This document shows, piece after piece, positions 31,760 through 41,650 of a stretch of DNA of 64,000 bases. The stretch is taken from contig CAJINV010000011.1 in NCBI GenBank assembly GCA_905178155.1, positions 2,947,144 through 3,011,143 of the forward strand, written 5' to 3'. This DNA is from Amoebophrya sp. A120 (Eukaryota > Sar > Dinophyceae > Syndiniales > Amoebophryaceae). Made by a program: the position numbers and the translations under genes. Within the stretch, counting starts at the first letter, position 1; each line of letters opens with the position of its first letter. A model generated the notes under the pieces. The model saw only the letters and a list, made by a program, of their open reading frames with translations. It was not told the origin of the DNA and did not search any database.

Positions 31760-33482
31760 TTATCCTCTTTCCCTCGCGACATGGCTTGCAATGCCACGTT
31801 CCAGCGCGTGCAGCAGCTCTCTCATGCGTCCGATCGGATCCACTACTGGGCGGCAGGCCTATAAAAGTGCACAAGAACTCCCCCTCCACGTCATTTGTGT
31901 TGCATGCACAGCAATACAAACACCAGCGCACATGGATCCTATGCATGACAAATTCATGTACCTGATGTAGTACTGTTTGGGCTTCCGAAATTTATTGTCA
32001 TGCATATAATAGTGACACAAGGAAGCAACTGGATAAGATATGGATTTGGGATTTTGCACGAGAAATGAGAACGAGCGGGAGTTCTTGTGCACTGTGATAA
32101 GGCCTGTACGTAGTGCAAGACCTTTTCCGACAGTTCCGGTTTGAAAATATTCTGTGCTGGGTTTATTTCTATTTCATCTTGGTGCAGTTCGACAACTACA
32201 CTTCTTCCTGGTGTTCTTTCGGTTTGCTCTTTTTGTTTTTCCACCGTAAAGGCCCCTGCCGTGCGGACGGAAAGCTCAATCGCCTTGGTCGTACCAGTAT
32301 CGTGGTCCACCATTGGAAAGATTTTTCGCTGGGTAGTAGTTTCTATTCCACCACGACCACCTGCTGCAACATGTTCATCATGTTCCCCGGCAAGAGCCAA
32401 TTTTTGCACGCAGTTCCAGATGCAGTACGCCACCCCAGTGCAGCCCGCACGGTGCGCCCCGGCGAGGCAGTGGATCAAAACCGAGTTTCCAGCGGCGATT
32501 TATCGATCCTACAGAGGGGTACTTACTACACCCATAGAAGAAAAAAAAAACAGTCTGTTTTCTCACTGAAGGCTGAGTGGTGCGGAGAGGACCATGATGA
32601 GACAGGCAATTTTCTGTCATGCGCAAAAATGCGGTTTAGCCATAAGTGCCTAGGCGTAACAAAGCAGGTTGAAAGCAGCAGATGAGCGCAACCCAGTAGG
32701 ACACTGAAACGGACCGTAAGAACACAAATTTATTTTTTTTCGCGTATGGATCATGTTGTACTTTTCTGTAGGATACGAGTTCCTGGTCGATGAACCGGAA
32801 CACGGGCTGGAAGAACTGAAAAGCCTTGTCCCCTGCTTATCCACTGCAAAATTGTCTAGGTCGGGACTTGTGATGCGTACTGCGCGACATCAAGCAGAAA
32901 ACTGCGTTCGTTGCATCATTGCCAACTAAAGCTGCTCACTTCTTGTTCGGGCAACTTGCTAGGACGTCGAAGTTTCTACTCATGCGGAATCGGGCCTATT
33001 CAAAAATTCAATTGGCATTGTAAAGACCTCGTAAAGTCTGTGACACTTCTCCTGCCTCCTGCATTCGAGGCCTCAAGGGGGACGGGGAGGGGCACCATGG
33101 AGAACCTGCATGACAAAGAAACCTCGCATCAAAACAATCTACTTCCAGACCGAGACACATGTACATTCCACACTGCCCTCTCCTCGACGATATCGTCCAC
33201 GTCGTGAAAGGCCGAAACGTCAAACCGGTAATACTGGAAAAACGGATCGTGCTCGAAAAAGTTGCGGCCCCGGCTGCCCTGGCAATTGACGATCCGCGAG
33301 ATTTTCTTTGCTTTCAGCAGCGGCTCGCTTTTGGCCGCGCGCTCGCTGCCGATGAACACCGTGGCCCCCGTGTCCGGGTGCCGCAAAATTGGGTCGGCCA
33401 GGTTCGCAGCCGCGGCATCGCGGACCAATTGCGCACCCAGGGACTCATACGTCAGGTTGCTAGTACTTATTTGCGACGTCAT
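31760..33482 (-). CDS. Dual-specificity protein phosphatase, four exons
   Basis: Exons 33482-33173, 32837-32776, 32500-32100 and 31859-31760 give 285 residues after removing one duplication per junction. The start ATG is preceded by an in-frame stop. The fold is that of the DUSP family: VFIGSERAA near residues 41-50, ISRIVNC, a Tyr-Arg-Phe strand, an Asp cluster DVDD (candidate general acid) near 92-95, and the signature loop HCLAGAHRAG (H-C-x-x-G-x-x-R) near residue 132. A Gly/Glu/Thr-rich insert follows the loop helix before a CRPVVDP segment and a helical end at TAA 31760. It should remove phosphate from Ser/Thr/Tyr residues through the loop cysteine; the substrate cannot be told. All three introns are introners, one about five codons upstream of the active-site strand. 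Confidence 0.88.
31860..32099. mobile_element. Introner, family D (phosphatase intron 3)
   Basis: TATAAAAGTGCACAAGAACT and the inverted TATCACAGTGCACAAGAACT. Perfect duplication AGGCC. Joins Y-V-Q-A to C-R-P-V-V-D-P in frame. On the coding strand the duplication GGCCT would permit GC-AG boundaries. Confidence 0.9.
32501..32775. mobile_element. Introner, family N (phosphatase intron 2)
   Basis: CCTACAGAGGGGTAC near the left end and the inverted TATCCTACAGAAAAGTAC at the right. Flanks CGATT/CGAGT. Removal gives Q-E-L-A-A-G-N-S-V-L-I-H-C, the expected lead into the phosphatase loop, and skips an in-frame TAA. Confidence 0.8.
32838..33172. mobile_element. Introner, family C (phosphatase intron 1)
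   Basis: TATCCACTGCAAAATTGTC at the left and the inverted TGTGGAATGTACATGTGTC with TCGGTCTGGAAG at the right. Duplication CTGCT/CTGCC. Joins E-E-R-A to G-D-K-A-F-Q-F-F in frame. Confidence 0.85.
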
Positions 33483-34600
33483 ACTTTTTTACATCAGTAC
33501 CGATGGCAATATAGTGGTCAAAGCCTCAGCCTTTTTGTACCAACACGGAAAACAACAAGAATGCTGTGAAGTGCTCGGTTGTTTGGTTTTGCGTCATTAT
33601 CCTGAGCCTGCTGAACTTGGACCTGATCGCGTACATCGACATGTTATCGGCATAGGTACTTACTTGATATTCTTACACACTGATCGTGCATTTTTCAACA
33701 GGGAGAAGACGTGCCTGATGAGGAAAGGTGCAAGGACTCAAAATCTAAGACATCGACATCGATCTACCTTGGTGACATTGGACTACACACCTTGAAGATC
33801 AATGAATGCTACCGCAGGCGGCACCAGAAACCGATGAAATCACGACACTGATCGATCCGCCACTCGTTTTGAAGTACGTACCCAGTGTTCGTGTGCAACG
33901 TCTAGTACTTAACTTAACCATGGAAATAAGGCAATAAATGATGCAGCCGCGATGGCTGAAGTCCATTTTGTTCCTGCAGCCCGCTCTTTACTTTTGATGT
34001 TGGCTCCGTCAGATCGATCTTCAGTGCTTCTGGCCGGACTAGTTTCAGTGCGAAGGGTTGTAACCACCTTAAAGGAGCGAACAAACAGGAGGTGGAACAA
34101 GGCACTAGGCATCAAACATGCGGGCGGACAACTACGTGTCGATTGGGGAACGCAATAGCTTCAGCAGCGAGCATTTTATTCTAACTATACAGGATCGACA
34201 TGATCGCAAATCTATCAGCTCTGTTCCACTTGCAGGAGTTTCTGTTCATCTTCCCAACCTCTAAGTGGGGACATCCCCATCTGCATCCCCAGCATCATGC
34301 GTCACTTCAAAACTCAGAACACCACCCCCACGACGTCCAAGCTCGGTAAAAGATGACGACGCACTGGCGCTGGTGGAGGTGGACCACTTGCGGTCACTTG
34401 CACTCCTATTTGTTCCACTGGCCGTCGTCGAAGTAGAGTTCTTTCGACTGTACCGAGCACCTCTTTGACTTTGCACTTCCCCTCTATTAGTACCTTCGGC
34501 TGCCCGAGCCCGACTGCTCCTCTGCCGGAATAGCACGTCTGAGGCAATCTGCTTGGGCGATTTCTGATTTTCATGAAGATCACCTTCACCCGGGGCGGTT
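33483..34600. other. Spacer with no firmly supported gene
   Basis: Includes the phosphatase upstream region and the 3' flank of the next gene. A 154-codon minus frame (34725-34261), rich in Ser/Thr/Arg, overlaps the last exon of the gene at 34601-40563 in another frame. I consider it less likely than the spliced reading because it does not continue the upstream frame. Confidence 0.35.
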
Positions 34601-37600
34601 CTATTTCCGGTTGCACTTGCAGTAAACAAAACTGCGTCGTCTAGGTTGTTTTTTACGTAGGCAACATCGGAGTTCCGCACGGTCGACGCGACTTGGTCCG
34701 TCCCACTCGTCTTCGTCTCGCACATATTATCGCACAGAAAAAAGTGTTTGATGTTCTTCCCGGCTGCTTACTTTACACACTTTGCAGATGTAGATGATCA
34801 TGCAGAAACACAAGATAGACTTCTTGGCCTGCATGGCAAGAAATGCAAACTACATTTGCGATTATGCGGAGATCCTCAAAAGGGAGCTAGGCTCGAGTAG
34901 AGCCTGTCTGTACACTTTTTGGTTGTTTGCTCTCCTGCGACATATTAAAGTGCCTAGAGAAGAACTGTACTCAACTTACACTTTTTGGCGTTCCTTACAC
35001 ATCACTGTTGGGCCACTCCGTGGTGGCAAACACTTTCCGGAGGTAGCGCTGGTCGACCCACCACATGTCGGTGGGGCTGAACCAGATCAGCCACAAGATT
35101 TTCCCCCGTTTCGCGAGAACTTTCTTCCCCCGCAGCTGCCCCTGCGCAAAGTCGAGAAAAGCGATCCGCGGGTGGTTCCGTGGCAGCCCACACACCGTGA
35201 CCGCGTCTGTATTGACTCGAAAAATGCTGTCATCTGGGTGTCTGGCTCCTGAGTAGAGCTACAGCTGCTTGTGTTGCTCGAGCAGTTTTACTTCGCGTGT
35301 GGCCCACACACAGCAGCTCTAGAGACACTTTTGATGGAAGTGGAACATCATCTTCAAGCCCGACAATTTATACAGCCTCGATTGCGGGACAAGTTCTTTT
35401 GAAATGCACCTATGATTGATCCCGTACATACTTACAAGGATTACATAGTAGAGTCCCTTCTTTCAGTCATAAGAACTGTGCAGCGCCAACCTCTGCTGCC
35501 AACCCAATACATGAGGATGAGGTCATACATTTGTGCGATCTCAAGAAATGCGCAAGAGCAACATCAAGAGATTAATATTGCAACGCCTTCTTTATTCCAG
35601 AGCTGCACCCAGATGAAGACATGTCCATTCACAGGACATACTCCCCTACATTGAACATCTTTGCGCCCGGTCCCCGAGTAATCGCGGCGAACCGCTTTTC
35701 CTTCAGTTCCTTGCGAAATTCGTGCTCTCTTTCCTCGCTGACACAGATCTCTACCGCATCGGGAAATATTTCCAGCAGCCGGGCTCTGGTCGCAGCTTGT
35801 AGATTTTCAACTTTTTCCTGTTCTGTCGTTTTCCTATCCTGCTTCTTCGAAGATCCCGCACGTCGTTCTTGGTCTGCGCTTTCTCGTTCACCTGGACGAT
35901 TATGGCGTTCGCAAATGTTACATTCTCAACTGTTACATGATTTGTCATGCAAAATTCCAATCAGAATCGATGCGATCAAGCTGCTTCGCATGACAAATTT
36001 CCGAAGGGACACACAGGATGAGAAGCTGCGCCAAATCTGTCATGCAACAGGCGCAATCTTCGCCCTTTCAGTTTTGCCATTCTTGCATCACAAATTCATG
36101 TAACAGTTGAGAATGTAACAGTTGAGAACGCCATAACGATGATGATCTACTTCCAGATCTACTTCACTGGTCGACGTGTTACCAGCGTTCTTCGGCGGAA
36201 AGTACCGGGCGATGGCATCCAGTTCGAAAAATCCATAGTGCTCCACAGCGAAGTCGTTGTTTTGTTTCTCGGTCTTTGCCAATTTTGCGTGCAGTCGCAG
36301 TCGCTCCGCCGGCTCCAGCTCGAGAAACGCGGTCGCCAGTGCCGAAATCGCTTCCCGAGCCGTGATGTTTGCCGGCAATTCCGGAAACCGCAACCCAAAA
36401 TGTCCCGGGCTCGACTATCAAAATGAAAAATCCCCCCACCCCATACTCAAACTAGAAATTTGTGATACAGATTTGTGGTCACAAATCAACTTTGTCATGC
36501 TAGAAGGGAAAAGATGCGGACTGTAGTGCTAGTTGGCGTGGGAAAGCCTTGCATCTTCAGCATGACAGGGGGCAGCTGGAATTGGGAAACAGCATGACAA
36601 ATTGCCTGCAAACGAGGCCACAGCTGCGTCTCTTGGCCTTCTAGCATTACAAGTCGATTTGTGTACTCAAATACAGCATCACAAATTTCGTTTTCGATAT
36701 GGGGAGGGGGGATTTTTTCTTTTGATATCGACGGGTGCCCGACGAAAGATTTTAGCGTTCGCCAATAAAATATCAAAGAAAAAAAGTTCGTCACGATCAC
36801 TCATGCGCATTTTCGCAATACAAAATTTTCTGTTATGCGTAAAAATGCATCACAGCCACATTTCATAAGGGATTTCCCTAGTGTTTCTGCAATACAAGGA
36901 CAAGCTGTGATGCTAAAAAAATTTGTAATGCAAAACCTGCTTGTTAATGACTGTGACAAACTTTTTTCTCTCCATATAAAACGCACGCAGGGCGAAAAAG
37001 GATCGGTAATTATTCTTGCTGATCTCCTCATCTTGATCTTGTTCATCCTCATGCTTGCTACCGCGCATTGCAGTTTCAGAGGATGCAGACCTTTTTTGTT
37101 CTTCTTCGTCTCTACTTTGTTCTTCTCCCGTATTTGGGCTGGCCGTGGACACTGCAACATTTTGATGCTTGTTCGTCGTCCCGGCCACGACTGCCTGCTG
37201 CGAAGAGGAAGACGAAGACCGTTGAATACCATTTCGTTCCCTTCCCAGATACGCAGGCATTTCATTCAGCTGGCCCCAACCGGGCACGCCTTGAATCGCC
37301 CACTTGGATATTTTCAGTAAACAGGTGCCCTGCCACTCATTCAGATCCACCGTGCACCACCCGCCGTCGAAGTCTGCGTTGTAGGGCGGCGGGCGACGCG
37401 CGGTGTTTGTAATACCCTGTTGAGTGCTGGCAACATGCTCATGAGCGCCGGGCATGATACCGCTGCTCTTCCTTTGGTCCACCTCCGGAGCAGCTGTTTG
37501 CCTTTGCAGCTCCGCCACCGGATCGTTCTTGCAATTGGACTTCACCACAGTTTTGAGCAAGAGCGGGTGGGTCGCCTGCTCCACGAGTGAGGAGATGCTG

Positions 37601-40563
37601 GCAAGAGCCTCCGGAGCCAGTTTTGTCTCCTTCTTCAACTTCATGACGGCTCGGGCGCTCGACGGCATATAGAAGCTCTTTGTTTCGGCTACAACAACAT
37701 TACGACCACTTCTATTCGCAGCCTCATGGTTGTCTTTGTCTTGCGCCGAATCATAGTCGGGCCAAATTTCGGCCGACTGGTGATCTGCGGGCTCCGCGCC
37801 GGCCCAGGAGGCTGCAAGGCCCACGTCGCCGGCGCTGTCGAACGACGAGAGTGTTGATGTTGACCCTGTTGCGTCAACACCCTCCTCATCTTCCGCATGG
37901 CCGTTTTCGAAGCGCCACGCGTCGTAGTTGATGAAACTGAGCGGGCCTATGGATTGCAAAAATGTCTGGGTCTGGAGCTGGACACTTGTAATGCTGCGTT
38001 GGGAATAATGAATGCTGATGCTCTGTAATGCACAGCCAAGCATGAGAAATATCTGCGCTTCTTTGTGTCGCGTTTTTCGCATGACAAACTGCGTTTTTGC
38101 ATGACAGGCGAAAGGGTCTCTTCTTGGATACGCATCGCAAGCTTTTTGGTCATGCCAGACAAGCATGACAAATCTCGCAATCTTCCAGACCCAGACATTT
38201 TTACATTTGATAGGGCCGTGCGTGTCGCGAAAGTGCTGCATCTCCTCCACGGTAAAGGTGTTTTCCTTGGCCACACTCGCCACCCCGGTCATGGCTTTGG
38301 TGGCCTGCACCAGAATCGAGAAGGGCGTGAACCGGCACAAATGCAGTGCAAAAGTATCGTACAAATTGTAATTGCGTTTACGCATTACAAATCTTTTTCT
38401 TAAAGGCAAATCCGCAGTACAAATTCAATTTGTAATGCTATGTCAATCTCAATATCAATTTGTAATGCAATTTTTACTAGTACGATACTTTTGCGATGCA
38501 TACCACGTCCACACGGACAACGCCGGCACCGCGGCCCCGGAGAAGCATATTCTGCGGAAAAATCCCAGCTCCCCATAACGAAAAGAAAATTTGTAATGCT
38601 AGGATCGCGCACACATGTTGATTTGTATTGCTAGAAGGCCAAAAGACGCCGCTGCGGCCTCGCTTGCAGGCAATTTGTGATGCTGTTCCCCGCTTCGAGT
38701 TGCTTCCTGTCATGCTGAAGGCGCAGCAAGGCTTTCCCACGCCAGCCAGCACCACAGGCTCTGCTCAGAACCTCTTCTGTTCTAGCATGACAACGTGATT
38801 TGTAATCACAAATCATGCTACACAAATCTCCGCTTGAGTACTCAAGGGCGGGAGGGGTGATTTTTCACTGGAATAAAGCTGCTGAGGCCCCCGATCCACT
38901 CGTTCACGCTCTTCGCCCCGTCCACCGTCGTCTCTAAGGAGTCACCGGAGGTGATGTCCTCGGCTGCGGCGTGGAGCAGCTCGGTCGGCGACTGCATGTA
39001 GAACAGCTTCAGCATGAAGCTCGCCAGCACCCCGCCCGCGGCGGTGAGCGCCCCGACGCCCAGCGCCCCGCCAAGATACTTCATCACGTCGATCGCCGCG
39101 GCGGCCAGAAGCATGAACTTCGTCGTGCGTCCCACCACGTAGAGGAAATCAATTCGCTCCGGCGTGCGCTCCGTCTCGGTGGAAACCCCGGCGGCTTTGC
39201 TAACCATTTTTGCGAGGTCCAAGAACTTCTGCATTTCGGTCTTCGGCGCAAGATCTTCACCACCAGGCTTTGCACTTTCTGTTTTTGATGCTTTCGCCGA
39301 AGAAGCGGATGAAGCCACTGAAATGCCGATGCTCTGCCGGCGTTCGTGGCCGTTTTTGTGTGTAAAAACTCTCAGTTGATGTTGCAGCTTCCTTTCGTCA
39401 AGAAAAGACGCCGGCCGCGCTTGACCCACAGAAGTCCCGGCACGAGGACTACTGGAATAATCATCAGTCACTTCATTCCCAACATCTTCTGTTTTGTTAG
39501 CCGAAGTTCTTGTACTTTTTGCTGCTCCACCTCTCCCCTCCGGCGCGGGTCCTCCCTCCTGGTTGTAGTGCAGAGTCGTTAGGACGTGAAGGAAAGTTTG
39601 TGTATGGTTGACAGTTGCTCGCCCGAAGTCCGCCCACTCCTGGGCCCCGGTCAGTGCGTGAAGCAGCTCCTGATGGATCACGGCCTGAATCTTGGACACT
39701 TTGTTGTCGCCGCTGACCCCCTGCTCCGGCGGGTCGTCCACTTCAGTTTCTTCGTCGGAAATGAGCTTTTTGAAACTCGGCGGCGCGCTCTCGTGGATAC
39801 GCAGGATCATGGTCACGAAGCCGTCCAACACGGCGGCGATGTGTGGTCCTCGCGGGTTCACGAGGAGGAGGAGCGCCTGGAACAGATTCCCGGCGGACTC
39901 GACACCGAGCAAATGCCTCAAATCGCGCGATTCAAAGAACTTCCGCCCGTCCTGCCACGCCGAATTGACCACGGTTAACATTTTTTCGTTGCTGACAACG
40001 AGCCCAGATTGCAGGTGCACCACGGCGGACACGGTGGTATTCTTAACCGCGGATGCAGTCTTGTTTATCGCGTCGCTAACAGCGTGTGTCGCGGATTGGG
40101 CGGCTTGTGTGGCGGCATGGGTGGCGCTGGTCACGGTGTCGGTGGCCGTGCTCACGGCACTGCCGACCGACTTTTTGGTATCGGTCACCGCCCCCGTCAC
40201 GCGGTCTTTCGCCCGGGCAAACGCGTTTCCAAAAAAGTTCTTCATCCGGCTTGTCGCATTCCAAAATTGGTCCTTCATCCGCTGCCATCGCGGCCAAGCC
40301 GCACTTGTTGTGGTCTGCACCAGTTCTTTTTCGCGAGTTTGGTTCTTCATTTGTTCCCCCTCATGTTCTTCGACGGCTGTGGAGGCCTGCTGCTGCCTCT
40401 TGTCCTTGTCGTGCTCCAGGTTATTTTCACTGTGTCGTCGTGTACTATGTTCCACCTCCAAACTTCGAGCGCAGGGAGGAACGTTCAGGAAAATGAAGCA
40501 ACAGAAACCCAGAAATGTCGGAAGTCGACCCAGCGCCATCCAATTTCGGTTTCGAGACGCCAT
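34601..40563 (-). CDS. Secretory/membrane protein of unknown function, nine exons
   Basis: Exons 40563-38876, 38547-38503, 38339-38213, 37947-36977, 36770-36728, 36415-36136, 35900-35650, 35258-35000 and 34727-34601 give 1,251 residues. The N-terminus has a signal peptide (hydrophobic core FLGFCCFIFLNV). An amphipathic Ala/Thr/Val-rich stretch about 130-200 residues in recalls 11-residue LEA or apolipoprotein-type repeats (SAVSTATDTV, SATHAATQAA). A hydrophobic Ala/Gly-rich segment near the end of exon 1 could span or lie on a membrane. Exon 4 is acidic and Ser-rich. Exons 6-8 are compact, with a helical REAISALATAFLELEPAERL segment and a Trp-rich strand region LWLIWFSPTDMWWVDQRYLR. I do not recognise a family. 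Seven introns are introners; 35259-35649 is an ordinary GT-AG intron chosen because it keeps the frame. The exact last exon is the weakest part. Confidence 0.65.
34728..34999. mobile_element. Probable introner, family E (last intron of the unknown gene)
   Basis: TATCGCACAGAAAAAAGTG at the left and an inverted TGTAAGGAACGCCAAAAAGT at the right. Flanks CATAT/CATCA match at 3 of 5. Joining keeps an open frame to a TAG at 34601. Confidence 0.55.
35259..35649 (-). other. Ordinary GT-AG intron
   Basis: Coding-strand boundaries are AAT|GTAGGG and CTGTAG|CTC. Splicing joins A-K-M-F-N to L-Y-S-G-A-R-H-P. No introner TIR was found. It is the only canonical intron in its gene. Confidence 0.55.
35901..36135. 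mobile_element. Introner, family A
   Basis: TATGGCGTTCGCAAATG and the inverted TATGGCGTTCTCAACTG. Perfect duplication ACGAT. Joins D-H-H-R to P-G-E-R-E in frame. Confidence 0.9.
36416..36727. mobile_element. Introner, family B
   Basis: TATCAAAATGAAAAATCC and the inverted TATCAAAAGAAAAAATCC. Perfect duplication TCGAC. Joins G-H-P-S to S-P-G-H-F-G in frame. Confidence 0.92.
36771..36976. mobile_element. Introner, family E
   Basis: TATCAAAGAAAAAAAGTTCG and the inverted TATGGAGAGAAAAAAGTTTG. Perfect duplication TAAAA. Joins R-A-F-Y to W-R-T-L-K in frame. Confidence 0.9.
37948..38212. mobile_element. Introner, family C
   Basis: TATGGATTGCAAAAATGTC and the inverted TATCAAATGTAAAAATGTC, inner TCTGGGTCTGG at both sides. 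Perfect duplication GGGCC. Joins D-T-H-G-P to L-S-F-I-N-Y in frame. Confidence 0.92.
38340..38502. mobile_element. Introner, family F
   Basis: AATGCAGTGCAAAAGTATCG and the inverted TATGCATCGCAAAAGTATCG. Flanks GCACA/CCACG match at 3 of 5. Joins W-T-W to R-F-T-P-F in frame. Confidence 0.85.
38548..38875. mobile_element. Introner, family B
   Basis: TATTCTGCGGAAAAATCCC and the inverted TATTCCAGTGAAAAATCACC. Duplication AAGCA/AAGCT. Joins L-S-S-F to S-G-A-A-V-P in frame, leaving a 45-nt exon. Confidence 0.88.
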
Positions 40564-41650
40564 CCTGATAAAAGTTGCACTTAGGAGAAAAGAGAGCGGT
40601 TCGAATAAATTATTTGCGCTTCTAGTAACAAATACACGGAACCAGGACGAGGAGTTGTAGGCACAGAAAAAATATATAAATTTATCGATTTTGCAGCTCT
40701 TGTCTAGCTTTCAACTACTACTCCATGTGAATCTCAATCTTTCATGCTTAGCGCTTTTCTGTTGCTTGATCGATGAGTCACCGACACGGTCCAGAAACTC
40801 TAATTTCTGCAGGGATAGCGATGAGTCAGTGAGTGATATGAAGAAGGCGCCCCACGAAGCTTTTTTTATGATGTGTAGAGGTCGCGCCACGCCAACTGCC
40901 CCGGGCCATCGGCAAATTCTTCTTCAGAACGACCTTCTTTTTCTTACCCCCGACGACATGAAGATGAACCTTTACAAGTACGACGATAGCCCACGATAAT
41001 ACCAGATGCGAGCATTTCATCGCGACTTTGGACGAAAGAGAACAGATGGAACCTGAAAATATCTCCATACGATACTTAGGCCTGCGATTGCCCAAGAACT
41101 TCAGCACACGGCTATGCTTGTTCTAGTTTGCAGCGCTAGTCTGATTTTCTGTCACATATGGCTGAAAAAACAAACTGTCGTGAAAGTGTCCTTCTCTTTT
41201 TCATCGTTTGTGCCACGTGCTGCTTTCAGTGCAGCACTTTTGTGAGACCACACGAGAGCGGTCGTCTCGTTGCAGATCCATGCCTAGAATAGGCTTCGTG
41301 GATCATGCCTTAGCGCTAACATACATTTGACGAGGACAGCATTTCTATGACGTACAGACGCAAGTAGGAAAATCTTCTGGGTAGGACAGGACGAAGGCAT
41401 TTTAAAAGTTGTCCTAAAATCCATTCAAATGCTTCTTCATTGGCACAGTAGATGAGGCACGGGCAGCACCATTCGAATCGTACTTCGGGAAAATAGTTAG
41501 GGAAGCTGAAATAAAGAACATTAAGATCTTCTTTCATGTCGTCGACAGATGGGAGTTTGTTTATCTTTAATCTCGTCCAGCATCGGTTATTTCATAGTCC
41601 TCGACAAGAAAGATAGAAATCTGTCATTGTACGCAAATCACGATTAAAAA
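40564..41650. other. Spacer; no supported gene
   Basis: Lies between the 5' end of the unknown secretory gene and the 3' end of the aldehyde dehydrogenase. Short open frames (for example 41537-41316 minus) have no recognisable domain. No introner was found in it. Confidence 0.4.

Noticed and set aside
34261-34725. 154-codon minus frame as a terminal exon
   Set aside because: It is in a different frame from the exon that joins after removal of the element at 34728-34999; kept only as an alternative.
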